From Nitrospira defluvii (lineage in GTDB: Bacteria > Nitrospirota > Nitrospiria > Nitrospirales > Nitrospiraceae), in contig NZ_CAJNBJ010000001.1 in NCBI RefSeq assembly GCF_905220995.1, positions 930,001 to 994,000 on the forward strand: a stretch of DNA of 64,000 nucleotides, in the 5' to 3' direction. Below are positions 17,080-26,322 of this stretch, one piece after another. Each line of letters starts with the position of its first letter. The first letter of the stretch is position 1. The position numbers were made by a program, and so were the translations under genes. Under the pieces are notes generated by a model that did not search any database, was not told the origin of the DNA, and worked only from the letters and a program-made list of their open reading frames with translations.

Positions 17080-17937
17080 ATGGGTGCAGGGCTTTCCGAC
17101 GAGTCACCAAACCATCACGCCTCTGCCACGTCATCCTCCTACATCCCGGCTGATCGAGACACCGACTTTCTGCAGCGCGATGAGTTGCGTCCGCTGCGTC
17201 TCGGGCTGGAGTTACTCAAACCGGAATTGATTCAAACCGAGCAGGGCATCCGCTCGACGATCGTCGTCTTCGGCAGTGCGCGCCTCCTCGAACCGTCGCG
17301 TGCTCGACAGGCACTGCAGGAGGCCACCGCAGCACTGACGGCTGCCCCTCATGATCGAGGACGACAGCAACGCGTCGCGGTCGCCGAACGGCGACTGGCC
17401 CTCGCCCAGTACTACGACATCGCTCGCGAGTTCGGCCACCTGGTCTCGTCCACCTGTCAAATCGACGGGCAATGCGACTACGTCATCGTCACCGGCGGAG
17501 GTCCCGGCATCATGGAAGCCGCTAATCGAGGCGCGGCGGATGCCGGCGCCAAATCGATGGGGCTGAACATCACCCTGCCCCACGAACAACAACCCAACCC
17601 CTACATCACGCCGGACCTCTGCTTTCAATTTCGCTACTTCGCTCTGCGCAAAATGCACTTCCTCCTTCGCGCCCGGGCACTGGTCGTTTTCCCCGGCGGA
17701 TTCGGCACGCTCGACGAACTCTTCGAAACACTTACGCTGCTGCAGACCGGCAAAACCCGCAATATCACCGTTGTGCTGATGGGCCGAGCCTACTGGGAGC
17801 GCCTCATCAACTGGACACTCCTGGTCGAGGAGGGCCTGATCGGGGCGGATGACCTCTCGTTGTTCCATTTCGCAGAAACGGCCCAGCAAGCCTGGGACCT
17901 CATTAGCCGAACCCATGGAGGCCCCTCCGCACGATGA
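17080..17937 (+). CDS. LOG-family protein (TIGR00730-like)
   Basis: About 285-residue protein of the LOG/lysine-decarboxylase-like family, the fold of cytokinin-activating nucleotide phosphoribohydrolases. The nucleotide-binding signatures are clear: GGGPGIMEAANRGA and PGGFGTLDELFE. Compared with short LOG proteins there is an N-terminal domain with a charged helical insertion (residues about 65-110). Start choice follows the promoter position; ATGs at 17071 and 17044 (GTG/TTG-type) are alternatives. Its stop overlaps the next ATG, so it is coupled to the nuclease gene. Probable role: hydrolysis of a purine nucleoside monophosphate. Confidence 0.85.
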   Translation: MGAGLSDESPNHHASATSSSYIPADRDTDFLQRDELRPLRLGLELLKPELIQTEQGIRSTIVVFGSARLLEPSRARQALQEATAALTAAPHDRGRQQRVAVAERRLALAQYYDIAREFGHLVSSTCQIDGQCDYVIVTGGGPGIMEAANRGAADAGAKSMGLNITLPHEQQPNPYITPDLCFQFRYFALRKMHFLLRARALVVFPGGFGTLDELFETLTLLQTGKTRNITVVLMGRAYWERLINWTLLVEEGLIGADDLSLFHFAETAQQAWDLISRTHGGPSAR

Positions 17938-19331
17938 AACTCTCATTTCATGGGGCCGCTCGATCGGTGACCGGCAGTCGTCATCTGCTGGAAATGCCCG
18001 GCAGCAAAATTCTCCTGGATTGCGGACTCTTTCAGGGACAGCGACAAGAAGCGGATCGGCAAAACCGATTTCTCGGGTTCGAGCCACGCGCGATCAACGC
18101 CGTCCTGCTCTCGCATGCTCATATCGATCACTCCGGCGCGCTGCCCGTGCTTGGCAAGCACCAGTTTCGCGGAGACGTCCACATGACCCGCGCGACCGCC
18201 GATCTTACCGCCGTGATGCTCGAAGACTCGGCCCGCCTGCAAGAGAATGATTGCGCCTATCTGAACCGAAAGGAAAACCGCCGCGGGAAGCGCTGTCTGC
18301 AACCGTTCTATGAACCCAGCGATGCACGCGCCATCATCCGCCGATTTGTCGGCACCCGGTATGGCGACACCGTCAAGGTTACGCCCCGCGTCACTGCCTC
18401 ATTCCATGATGTGGGACACATTCTCGGCTCTGCAGCGATTCGCCTGAAGTACTCGGCCCGCGGCAACAGCACCACCGTCCTTTTTTCCGGAGACCTGGGC
18501 CGCGCCCAGATGCCGATTCTCCGTGACCCGGCACCGCCGCCCAGTTGCGATGTGCTGATCATTGAATCCACCTACGGCGACCGAGTACATGAAGAAGTCG
18601 GCGAGGCGCTCACAAGGAAAGCCCAACAGCTGGTCGCCCATGCAAAGGCACACAACAGCAAGATCATCGTGCCCGCCTTTGCCCTCGGACGGACGCAGGA
18701 GCTCGTGATGCGGATCAAGCAATTGGTAGCCGAGGGACGAATCGACCCGCTGCCGATTTACATCGACTCCCCGCTGGCATCGAGAGTCACGGACGTGTTC
18801 CGGAAGCACCCCGAATGTTATGACGAGGAAACCTATCGCACCTTCACATCGGAAGGGGATCCGTTTGCCGCCCGCTACATCAGGTACGTATCATCACCGG
18901 ACGAAAGCAAACGCCTGAACTCGCTGAAAGGTCCTTGTATCATCATCGCTTCCTCAGGCATGTGCGAGGGAGGACGCGTTGTGCATCACCTGAAACATGC
19001 GATCCAAGACGAAGCCAACACGATCGCCATCGTTGGGTTTCAGGCCGAACATACGCTGGGACGCAGGCTGGTCGAGGGGTGGGATGTGGTCCCGATCTTC
19101 GGCATTCCGACACCGCGCCGGGCACAGGTCGTGGTCTTCAATGGACTCTCCGCCCATGCGGACCGGAACGACCTGCTGGCCTATGTGCGAGCTATTACAC
19201 CGGCCCCCCAGCAGGTGTTCGTCGTCCACGGGGAAGAAAAACAGGCACTCTCACTCGGGGCCGCCATTCAAGCGGAACATCCGCACATGTCCATAGTGGT
19301 GCCTACAAAAGAGAGTAGTTACGACATCTAG
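17934..19331 (+). CDS. Beta-CASP metallo-beta-lactamase-fold ribonuclease
   Basis: MBL-fold, beta-CASP nuclease of 465 residues, related to archaeal/bacterial CPSF73-like (YSH1) proteins that cut RNA. Zinc ligands are visible: SHAHIDH (His61, His63, Asp65, His66), the GHILGS histidine, FSGDLG aspartate and LSAHAD histidine. The beta-CASP insert includes IIVPAFALGRTQE, and RMKL-type elements end the protein. It overlaps the LOG gene by four bases. The RNA target is not evident from context. Confidence 0.92.
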   Translation: MKLSFHGAARSVTGSRHLLEMPGSKILLDCGLFQGQRQEADRQNRFLGFEPRAINAVLLSHAHIDHSGALPVLGKHQFRGDVHMTRATADLTAVMLEDSARLQENDCAYLNRKENRRGKRCLQPFYEPSDARAIIRRFVGTRYGDTVKVTPRVTASFHDVGHILGSAAIRLKYSARGNSTTVLFSGDLGRAQMPILRDPAPPPSCDVLIIESTYGDRVHEEVGEALTRKAQQLVAHAKAHNSKIIVPAFALGRTQELVMRIKQLVAEGRIDPLPIYIDSPLASRVTDVFRKHPECYDEETYRTFTSEGDPFAARYIRYVSSPDESKRLNSLKGPCIIIASSGMCEGGRVVHHLKHAIQDEANTIAIVGFQAEHTLGRRLVEGWDVVPIFGIPTPRRAQVVVFNGLSAHADRNDLLAYVRAITPAPQQVFVVHGEEKQALSLGAAIQAEHPHMSIVVPTKESSYDI

Positions 19332-19375
19332 CACAGCTCCTCTATGGCCGTGACGTGCGGAGGATCTCCCCAGGT

Positions 19376-20641
19376 ATGACCCACTCCAGAACCACATCTG
19401 CTTCGCTGATCACCCGCGCGGTGATCCTTATTACCCTCCTCGCTTCACCCGCTTGGAGTGCGGACAGCACGTCCGACACTACCGATCACCATCGTCTTCG
19501 GGCTCGTACCCTCGGCCTGAACCTGGGGCATCTCGAGCCAGGGCCCCTCAATGCCATCACCGATGTGCCTGGAGTGAAAGTCGGACACGTGACGTTGATG
19601 CGCGGAGAGGGGACGCTGATCCCCGGCGAAGGACCGGTTCGTACCGGCGTGACCGTCATCGTCCCCCGTGATGATGTGTGGCACAAAAAAGTTCCGGCTG
19701 GGGCCTTCGTGTTGAACGGCACCGGGGAAATGACCGGCTTAGCCTGGGTCGCGGAATCGGGTTTTCTTGAATATCCGATTGCCCTTACGAACACCTTGAA
19801 CGTGCCTCGTGTCGCCAACGGGGTCATCAGCTGGATGTTGCGTCAGAATCCCGGCATCGGTATTACCGACGACACACTCACCCCGGTCGTTGCGGAATGT
19901 GATGACGGGCGATTAAACGATATTCAAGGGCGCCATGTCTCCGAAGCCGATGTCATGCGAGCCCTTGATGACGCGGCAACAGGCCCAGTGGCGGAAGGAA
20001 GTGTCGGAGCCGGAACCGGCATGATCTCCTACGGGTTCAAGGGCGGCATCGGCACAGCCTCTCGTCGCCTCGCTGCGTCCGACGGTGGATATACCGTCGG
20101 AGTGTTGGTCAACGCCAACCATGGCCGGCGACCTGAACTGACCATGGGCGGAGTCCCGGTCGGGCGTCAGTATGACGCGGCGGGGCCAAGATCCGGGCAC
20201 CTGGGAGATGAACTGCCATCGCGACTGCACGTCGATCGCGAGGGCACGAGTGGAAATGCCGAGGGATCGATTATCGTCATCATCGCCACCGACGCCCCGC
20301 TCGACAGTCGGCAACTGACTCGTCTCGGGAAGCGAGCCGCGCTCGGCCTCGCGCGGACCGGCTCGACGGCACGCCACGGGAGCGGCGATTTCATGCTAGC
20401 GTTCTCCACCGGCAACGTCATTCCCCATTACCCCACGGAGCCGACCTTTTCACTCCTGCATCTCGCCGACACACACCTGAATTCCATGATTACGGCCACG
20501 GTAGAGGCCACGGAGGAAGCGATTCTCAATGCGCTGACCAGCGCGACAACCGTCACCGGACGTGATGGGTTCCGCGCAGAAGCCATCTCGCTCCCGCGCC
20601 TGCGCGCGCTGCTCACCCCCGATGCCCCAGTTGGCCGGTAG
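19376..20641 (+). CDS. Exported P1-family (DmpA-like) aminopeptidase
   Basis: S58/P1-family peptidase of about 421 residues with an N-terminal signal sequence ending near ASPAWSA. The family features are ITDVPGVKVGHVTL, NGTGEMTGL and the autoprocessing nucleophile region GSVGAGTGMISYGFKGG, where DmpA-like enzymes cleave themselves to form alpha and beta subunits. ATG 19376 is preceded by CGGAGGA; an in-frame GTG lies seven codons earlier. It probably hydrolyses N-terminal residues or D-/beta-peptides in the periplasm. The neighbours give no more specific clue. Confidence 0.88.
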   Translation: MTHSRTTSASLITRAVILITLLASPAWSADSTSDTTDHHRLRARTLGLNLGHLEPGPLNAITDVPGVKVGHVTLMRGEGTLIPGEGPVRTGVTVIVPRDDVWHKKVPAGAFVLNGTGEMTGLAWVAESGFLEYPIALTNTLNVPRVANGVISWMLRQNPGIGITDDTLTPVVAECDDGRLNDIQGRHVSEADVMRALDDAATGPVAEGSVGAGTGMISYGFKGGIGTASRRLAASDGGYTVGVLVNANHGRRPELTMGGVPVGRQYDAAGPRSGHLGDELPSRLHVDREGTSGNAEGSIIVIIATDAPLDSRQLTRLGKRAALGLARTGSTARHGSGDFMLAFSTGNVIPHYPTEPTFSLLHLADTHLNSMITATVEATEEAILNALTSATTVTGRDGFRAEAISLPRLRALLTPDAPVGR

Positions 20642-20727
20642 GCCATCCTGGCGCGGCTTCCTGCACCTTGCTTTTAGTCAGGCCCGCGGCTATTCTCCTG
20701 ACTCATCCCTACGTCATTCGGAGGGCT

Positions 20728-20955
20728 ATGGCTGATTATGCTTTGGGAGGCAGCCTCTCGCTGCTGAACGCAATCGAGAAGAGCACCCGGTTTGCAGAGT
20801 TTCTCAAAACCCGAATGACCCAAGCCCTCGAAACGCAGGACCCGACGGAACTCCACTACTTGCTGGCACAGCTGGACGATTATCACTCGTACATATGGCG
20901 CTATTACAAAAAGCTCGCGACGGAACGACCTGAACGCATGAACCCAGGCGTCTAA
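20728..20955 (+). CDS. Small helical protein, unknown
   Basis: A 75-residue soluble helical protein with CGGAGGG just before its ATG. The segment LHYLLAQLDDYHSYIWRYYKKL is aromatic and amphipathic. No family is recognised. It lies 47 bp before the FIST gene in the same direction and may be cotranscribed with it. Confidence 0.6.
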   Translation: MADYALGGSLSLLNAIEKSTRFAEFLKTRMTQALETQDPTELHYLLAQLDDYHSYIWRYYKKLATERPERMNPGV

Positions 20956-21002
20956 GTACGTCAGATTGAGACGCTCCGATCCCCGATACCAAAGACAGTC
21001 TC

Positions 21003-22223
21003 GTGATTACCACACCGTCATCGACACTTCGGTTTGCCTCAGCCCTCACGCGCCAACGTACCGCGCAAGCGGCAGCCGATGAATTGGTCCATGCCATCCG
21101 AAATCAGTTGGGCTCCGCTCGCATCGATGTCGTGTTCTTGTTTATCTCGATCCAGCATGCCGATCAGGCCGATGCCCTTGCCCAGGCACTACGCAAAGCC
21201 CTCGATCCAGCCACGTTTGTTGGGTGCACCGGTGAAGGTGTCATTGCCACGGGGCAGGAGATCGAAACAGGACCGGCAGCGACGCTCTGGGCCGCCCATC
21301 TGCCAGGAGTTGTCACTCACCCGCTGCGACTCTCGTTTTCAAGCGTCCACGACCAATTCTCCTTGCGTGACTGGCCAGACATGGACACGGACGGCATTCC
21401 TCCTCCCGCCATGCTGTTGCTTGCCGATCCCTTCTCCACCCCGATGCAGGACGTGCTGGCCGTCCTTGAGGAACAATATCCGGGAACTCGCGCATTAGGC
21501 GGGCTAGCAGGGGGCGGCCAAGACCTGGGAGAGAATCGGCTGTTCCTCGATGATGAAATCTACACCGATGGGCTGGTCGGCGTGGCCCTCTCCGGGCGCA
21601 TCGCCGTGCACAGCGTGATCTCCCAAGGTTGTCGCCCGATCGGAGAACGGTTTATCGTCACGAAGTCTGAGCACAACGTCATCCATGAACTTGGCGGGCG
21701 TCCTGCCCTTCAGTGCTTACAAATGGCCTTCAGCCAACTGAGCAGCGAGGAACGCGCCCAGGCTCAACGCGCCCTGCATATCGGGATCGCGATGGATGAG
21801 CAGCGGGCTCAATTCACACGAGGTGACTTCCTGATCCGCAATCTTCTCGGAGCGGACCAACAGACCGGAGCCATCGTCATAGGAGACGTCGTTCAGGAGG
21901 GACAGACTGTACAGTTTCAGGTCCGGGATGCTCAGTCCGCCGACGAGGATCTGCGCGTGTTACTTGCCGCCTCCCATCCCGGCGCGCTCCCGCTGGGTGC
22001 CTTGTTATTCAGTTGTTGTGGACGTGGGAGGGGGTTGTTCGGCGTACCAAACCATGATGCCGCGGTGTTGGGAGAACAGTTCGGCGCGATTCCCGTTGCA
22101 GGATTTTTCGCCCAAGGAGAGGTAGGCCCAGTCGGGGGACGGAATTTTCTGCATGGCTATACCGCCAGCATCGCAATTTTTTCCGAACCCGGACGCAGAA
22201 ATGAGGCTGGCAGCCACTATTGA
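21003..22223 (+). CDS. FIST-domain sensory protein
   Basis: A 406-residue FIST_N plus FIST_C protein. FIST domains are predicted small-ligand (possibly amino-acid) sensing modules usually fused to signalling domains; here none is attached. N-terminal features [14 protein letters not shown] and [10 protein letters not shown] and C-terminal [15 protein letters not shown] with [13 protein letters not shown] are characteristic. It starts with GTG at 21003. It has no signal peptide, so it probably works in the cytoplasm through a protein partner. The 75-residue protein upstream is one candidate. Confidence 0.88.
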   Translation: MITTPSSTLRFASALTRQRTAQAAADELVHAIRNQLGSARIDVVFLFISIQHADQADALAQALRKALDPATFVGCTGEGVIATGQEIETGPAATLWAAHLPGVVTHPLRLSFSSVHDQFSLRDWPDMDTDGIPPPAMLLLADPFSTPMQDVLAVLEEQYPGTRALGGLAGGGQDLGENRLFLDDEIYTDGLVGVALSGRIAVHSVISQGCRPIGERFIVTKSEHNVIHELGGRPALQCLQMAFSQLSSEERAQAQRALHIGIAMDEQRAQFTRGDFLIRNLLGADQQTGAIVIGDVVQEGQTVQFQVRDAQSADEDLRVLLAASHPGALPLGALLFSCCGRGRGLFGVPNHDAAVLGEQFGAIPVAGFFAQGEVGPVGGRNFLHGYTASIAIFSEPGRRNEAGSHY

Positions 22224-22278
22224 GCTACGCGGGTCTGGCACCGTAACGTCGCATCACACGCACCACGGAGACATACGT

Positions 22279-22722
22279 ATGAACACTCGCTTCCGGGGAA
22301 CACTTTGGAGTATTGTGGGGTTCGTTGCACTCAGCATGGGAGGACCAATCATGGCACAAGGGGAACCAGCCGGCTCGGCCGCCGAAGTGACCACCGCTTC
22401 CGGCCTCAAATACATTGATGTGGTCGTGGGTACCGGCCGGGAAGCCACAGCCGGCAACCTTGCCACCGTTCACTATACCGGATGGCTGACGAACGGCAAA
22501 AAGTTCGATAGTTCCGTCGATCGCCGGGATCCGTTTTCGTTTCCCATCGGAGCAGGCCAGGTCATTCGGGGTTGGGATGAGGGGGTCGCCGGGATGAAAG
22601 TCGGCGGCAAGCGGAAACTGACCATTCCCCCGGACCTGGGATATGGCCCCCGTGGCGCGGGCGGCGTGATTCCGCCGAACGCCACGCTGGTCTTCGACGT
22701 GGAATTGCTCGAGGTGCGATAA
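22279..22722 (+). CDS. Exported FKBP-type peptidyl-prolyl isomerase
   Basis: FKBP-type cis-trans prolyl isomerase, 147 residues, with a signal sequence ending at MAQG (about residue 27). The domain is a minimal [39 protein letters not shown] and [13 protein letters not shown], with the aromatic active-site residues conserved. It assists folding of periplasmic proteins. The frame is open upstream into the FIST gene but the ATG with the signal sequence is clearly the start. Confidence 0.93.
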   Translation: MNTRFRGTLWSIVGFVALSMGGPIMAQGEPAGSAAEVTTASGLKYIDVVVGTGREATAGNLATVHYTGWLTNGKKFDSSVDRRDPFSFPIGAGQVIRGWDEGVAGMKVGGKRKLTIPPDLGYGPRGAGGVIPPNATLVFDVELLEVR

Positions 22723-22780
22723 CTCCGGCTCGGCGACATGGAGTCGCACAGAGCGTCATGCTGAACGGCCATATCACACA

Positions 22781-23890
22781 ATGAAACAGACACCACTGAT
22801 CAACGCGCACCGACAGGCGCAGGGGAAGCTGGTCGACTTTGCCGGGTGGGAGATGCCCATCCAATACTCCGGCGTGGTCGATGAGTACCAGACCGTGCGC
22901 CGTTATGCAGGCCTCTTTGACGTCAGCCACATGGGGCGGATCAGTGTCACGGGCCCAGGCTCGTTGGCATTCCTGCAACGGGTGACGACGAACGACGTCT
23001 CCAAAATTTCCGTGCGTCAATCGCAATACTCCATGGTCTGCACGCCACGCGGCGGGATTAAAGACGATATCTTCATCTACCACGTGAAGCCCTATGAATT
23101 CCTAGTCTGCGTCAACGCCTCGAACCGGGCCAAGATCGTCGACTGGTTGCACGAAAAGGTCGCACAGGCTCAGGGGTGTCAGGTTCAAGACCGGTCGGAA
23201 GCTCTTGCACAGATTGCAATCCAAGGCCCTGCCTCCCGTGACATTTTGGCCGCCGCCGGTATGGGTGACATCAGCAGCCTGAAGGTCCGTCAATGCCTGG
23301 ACACCACATTGTGCGGCCACCAGACCTTGGTGACACGAACCGGATACACAGGCGAATTAGGGTACGAACTCTATCTCCCAGCAGAGGGGGCTGCAGCAGC
23401 CTGGGACCACCTGCTTGAGACGGGACGCCCGTTCGGGATAAAACCAGCGGGACTCGGTGCACGCGATCTGCTGCGGCTCGAGATGGCGTATCTCCTATAC
23501 GGCAACGACATGAACGAGGACACCACCCCAATCGAAGCCGGCGCGGATTGGGTGGTGAAATTTGATAAAGGTGATTTTATCGGCCGCGCCGAATTGCTGG
23601 CGCAGCACACCACTGGGCCATCGCGGCGACTTGTGGCATTTGAACTGGTTGAAAAGGGCGTGCCACGGCACGGGTTTACAATCCTCAATCCAGAAAAGCC
23701 GCATGCCGTGATCGGCGAAGTCACCAGCGGAAATCTGTCCCCCCTGCTGCAGAAGGGTATCGGAATGGGCTATGTCGCCCCCGCAGCCGCCCAACCAGGA
23801 TCATCGATCCTGATCGATATCCGGGGCAAGGCATGCCCAGCCGTCGTCGTGAAGCCACCCTTTTACAAGCGTGCGCTCGGCACGACATAG
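22781..23890 (+). CDS. gcvT: Glycine cleavage system T protein (aminomethyltransferase)
   Basis: T protein of the glycine cleavage system, 369 residues: it transfers the aminomethyl group from the H protein to tetrahydrofolate, releasing ammonia. Visible blocks are FAGWEMPIQYSGV, the GLFDVSHMGR segment, RTGYTGELGYELYLP and the C-terminal GCV_T domain ending GKACPAVVVKPPFY. The P protein gene gcvP is in the window but 5 kb away on the other strand, and gcvH is not seen. A NUDIX gene starts 2 bp after the stop. Confidence 0.95.
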   Translation: MKQTPLINAHRQAQGKLVDFAGWEMPIQYSGVVDEYQTVRRYAGLFDVSHMGRISVTGPGSLAFLQRVTTNDVSKISVRQSQYSMVCTPRGGIKDDIFIYHVKPYEFLVCVNASNRAKIVDWLHEKVAQAQGCQVQDRSEALAQIAIQGPASRDILAAAGMGDISSLKVRQCLDTTLCGHQTLVTRTGYTGELGYELYLPAEGAAAAWDHLLETGRPFGIKPAGLGARDLLRLEMAYLLYGNDMNEDTTPIEAGADWVVKFDKGDFIGRAELLAQHTTGPSRRLVAFELVEKGVPRHGFTILNPEKPHAVIGEVTSGNLSPLLQKGIGMGYVAPAAAQPGSSILIDIRGKACPAVVVKPPFYKRALGTT

Positions 23891-23892
23891 AC

Positions 23893-24411
23893 ATGGTCAA
23901 ACCGATCTATCAAGGCAAAGTCGTCACACTCAACGTTGATACCGTGCGCCTGCCCAACGGCCACACCATCGACCTCGAGGTCATTCGTCACCCCGGGGCT
24001 GCCGCGGTCGTGCCCATGAAAGACGATGGAACGGTCGTGATGATTCGCCAGTTTCGCCATGCCGCAAACGGGTTTATTTACGAAATCCCTGCGGGGAAGT
24101 TACATCCCAAGGAAGACCCGCTGGACTGTGCCGCGCGTGAACTGGAAGAAGAGATCGGCTACAAGGCAGGACGCTTCGAATTGCTGTCGAGCATTTTCAC
24201 GGCGCCGGGCTTCGCCGACGAAGTCATTCACGTCTATGTGGCGACAGCCCTGACTCGTGGCACCCAGAATCTGGATCAGGATGAAGTGCTGGAAGTGGTG
24301 GAGATGCCCCTGCGCGAGGCTATTGCAAAAATCGAGGATGGGACGATTCGGGACGCAAAGACAATCATAGGACTACAGGCCGTGTATATCCGGCAGCAAC
24401 ACTTCCACTAA
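23893..24411 (+). CDS. NUDIX hydrolase, ADP-ribose pyrophosphatase-like
   Basis: NUDIX hydrolase, 172 residues, with a complete Nudix box at about residues 69-91: Gly, then Glu six residues later, then RELEEEIGY. The block EIPAGKLHPKEDP and the N-terminal strand pair resemble ADP-ribose/GDP-mannose pyrophosphatases (NudF/NudK type). It would hydrolyse a nucleoside diphosphate sugar. The ATG follows gcvT by 2 bp, implying cotranscription; this pairing is probably incidental to glycine metabolism. Confidence 0.9.
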   Translation: MVKPIYQGKVVTLNVDTVRLPNGHTIDLEVIRHPGAAAVVPMKDDGTVVMIRQFRHAANGFIYEIPAGKLHPKEDPLDCAARELEEEIGYKAGRFELLSSIFTAPGFADEVIHVYVATALTRGTQNLDQDEVLEVVEMPLREAIAKIEDGTIRDAKTIIGLQAVYIRQQHFH

Positions 24412-24418
24412 AACGACC

Positions 24419-24453
24419 GGGAGGTCCTCACCCAGCAGGATGAGAGACCTCCC
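24419..24453. terminator. Hairpin between converging genes
   Basis: GGGAGGTC at 24419-24426 pairs with GACCTCCC at 24446-24453, extended by CTCA/TGAG inside, with one bulged base. It lies between the NUDIX gene (plus) and the repeat-peptide gene (minus). Read on the minus strand it is followed by CGTTTT, so it may act mainly for that strand. Confidence 0.6.
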
Positions 24454-24486
24454 AAGCCAGCTCGCCTCGCCGGAAAACAGTTTCTC

Positions 24487-24711
24487 TTAGTGGCCGCCCT
24501 TCTTCTCTTCCTTCTTCTTATCGTCGCCGAACACGGTCTGGGAGAGGTGACCACCCTTCTTCTCTTCCTTCTTCTTGTCGTCACCGAACACGGTCTGGGA
24601 GAAGTGGCCGCCCTTCTTCTCTTCCTTCTTCTTATCGTCACCGGCAAACGAAGGAGCGCTGAAAGCAACCAACATCGCAACTGCCATGACCGACAACATC
24701 ATCTTCTTCAT
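24487..24711 (-). CDS. Secreted 74-residue repeat peptide
   Basis: A small exported protein I do not recognise. Residues 1-23 form a good signal peptide ending SAPSFA; cleavage leaves 51 residues that are nothing but two and two-thirds copies of a 19-residue unit. Each unit reads GDD, KKKEEKK, GGH, then F/L-SQTVF; the last copy stops after GGH. The mature peptide is very hydrophilic, with alternating acidic and basic runs and one His per unit. An ideal GGAGGTA ribosome site precedes the ATG. It stands alone. Possible roles are metal binding, ice/desiccation-type protection, or an envelope polyelectrolyte; none can be shown. Confidence 0.8.
   Translation of the reverse strand: MKKMMLSVMAVAMLVAFSAPSFAGDDKKKEEKKGGHFSQTVFGDDKKKEEKKGGHLSQTVFGDDKKKEEKKGGH
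24490..24642 (-). repeat. 57-bp in-frame tandem repeat, 2.7 copies
   Basis: The coding DNA has an exact 57-bp period (19 codons) with very few differences between copies, including at third positions. This suggests recent expansion or gene-conversion-like homogenisation. Confidence 0.9.
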
Positions 24712-24988
24712 ACTGACGTACCTCCTGTTAGGTTTGAAGTTACCGACCACCGACGGTTCTCCCTTTAAGCAAGGTCCTTGCCGTATGGGCAATGAACCGT
24801 AACTCCTTGTTTTTCTAGCTTTCCATGAAGAGATACTTGCTGACGCCCCAATGAAGCACTCTGCAAGTCTGTGGCAGAATAGCCTGGCCGATACTAAACC
24901 GCCTCATCATCGGCATCAAAACGGGCAGCGGAGACAAACCTAGTGCAAAAATTCCTAACATCCGGCCCAACACAACGTGTAACTCATC

Positions 24989-25573
24989 ATGCCAAGACGA
25001 CAACCTTTGCCCGACCATCTCGCAATTGGGCTGCGCATCCTCTTTGTGGGCATTAACCCGGGATTGCGCTCAGCTGCGCTCGGGCATCACTACGCTGGGC
25101 CGTCGAACCGGTTCTGGAGATTGTTGTATGAGGCGAACCTGGTCCCTGAACGGCTGAGCTATCGAGACGATGGCCGACTGCTTCACTGGGGACTAGGACT
25201 CACCAATTTGGTTTCACGCCCCACTGCAGGACTGGCCGATCTGACCGCGCAGGATTTAGCTGGCGGACGCCAGGCGTTACGACAGAAAATACGTCGCTAC
25301 CGCCCGCGTGTGGTCGCACTTCTCGGCATGACTCTCTACCCGGCTCTGTTCCCGCTTGAACCAAGACAACCCGCACCACACCCAGGCCTGCAGGCAGTGA
25401 CGCTCGACGATGCCCGTATCGTGCTGCTCCCGAATCCCAGCGGACGGAACGCGGCCTATTCCTATCAATCAATGCTCGAGGCCTTTCAGATGCTTGCACA
25501 GTTGATCACTACCGCGCATCCTCAAACAGCCGGTGAGATCCCACCATCTGATACACTAGAATTCAGTCGTTGA
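24989..25573 (+). CDS. mug: Mug/TDG-type uracil-DNA glycosylase
   Basis: Mismatch-specific uracil/thymine DNA glycosylase of the Mug/TDG family, 194 residues. Motif 1 is FVGINPGLRSA with the catalytic Asn, followed by the typical GHHYAGPSNRFW and GLGLTNLVSRPTAG; motif 2 is LPNPSGRNA. It removes U (and possibly ethenocytosine) from mismatches in base-excision repair. The next gene begins 54 bp later; no operon partner is evident. Confidence 0.9.
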   Translation: MPRRQPLPDHLAIGLRILFVGINPGLRSAALGHHYAGPSNRFWRLLYEANLVPERLSYRDDGRLLHWGLGLTNLVSRPTAGLADLTAQDLAGGRQALRQKIRRYRPRVVALLGMTLYPALFPLEPRQPAPHPGLQAVTLDDARIVLLPNPSGRNAAYSYQSMLEAFQMLAQLITTAHPQTAGEIPPSDTLEFSR

Positions 25574-25627
25574 TTTCCTGTACCATTCGGCGTCGCCTTT
25601 TCCGACACCCTACGAAGCCTATACCCT

Positions 25628-26269
25628 ATGAAACGTTCCGCCTGCGCGATCCTTCTGACTGTCAGTCTTGCATGCAGTGCCGAACAGGCATCAGCAGGCA
25701 CACCGGTACACCAACTGACCGCGAATGCCATGAACGAATGCGCACTGGGTCGCCTTGCCGACACGCGTGCCGAGCGGATTCAGCATTTCGCCTCTGGCCA
25801 GGCGTTCGGAGAACAGGCAGTCGCGGCAGACGACTCGTCAGCCGATGCGCACTTTGCCCTCTTCTGTAACCTCGGGGAGCAACTGCGGGTCGACGGAGAA
25901 AGCCTCACGTCGCTGTTTGGATTCCGTCGGATGATGAGGGAGTTGAATCGTACCCTCGAACTGGCCCCGGACCATTTGGATGCGCTGTCGGCCAAGGGCA
26001 CCGTACTGACTCGCGTTCCGGGCTTCCTTGGTGGAGATAAAGAAAAAGGGGAATCGCTCCTGCGTCACGTGATCAGCCGGGAACCGGCGGCGGTCAACGC
26101 CCGCTTAAGCTTGGCAAAAAGCTACTGTGCCGGTGGGCGGCACGAAGAAGCGCTCGCCATCGCCACCAAAGCGCTGGATCTCGCACAAAGCCTGCACCGC
26201 GTCGATTTTATTCCCGAAGCACAACAGGTCATCTCGCAGCTCCGATCGCAATCGGCCAAAGGCAATTAG
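25628..26269 (+). CDS. Exported TPR-like protein
   Basis: A 213-residue protein with a signal sequence (residues 1-23, ending QASA) and degenerate tetratricopeptide-type helices: NRTLELAPDHLDALSAKGTV and later SREPAAVNARLSLAKSYCAGGRHEEALA. It resembles the TRAP-transporter/TtsA-type periplasmic TPR proteins only loosely. Probably a periplasmic scaffold; the partner is not known. Confidence 0.7.
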   Translation: MKRSACAILLTVSLACSAEQASAGTPVHQLTANAMNECALGRLADTRAERIQHFASGQAFGEQAVAADDSSADAHFALFCNLGEQLRVDGESLTSLFGFRRMMRELNRTLELAPDHLDALSAKGTVLTRVPGFLGGDKEKGESLLRHVISREPAAVNARLSLAKSYCAGGRHEEALAIATKALDLAQSLHRVDFIPEAQQVISQLRSQSAKGN

Positions 26270-26322
26270 TCACGCAGGGCTGAGCCGATCACCAGGTAAC
26301 GACGGTATCCTGCACCTAACAC

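Noticed and set aside
22723-22780. Glycine riboswitch before gcvT
   Set aside because: Only 58 bp separate the FKBP stop and gcvT start, too short for the aptamer and without its conserved core.
24490-24642. CRISPR-like array
   Set aside because: The 57-bp units are directly adjacent and in frame within a signal-peptide gene; there are no spacers.
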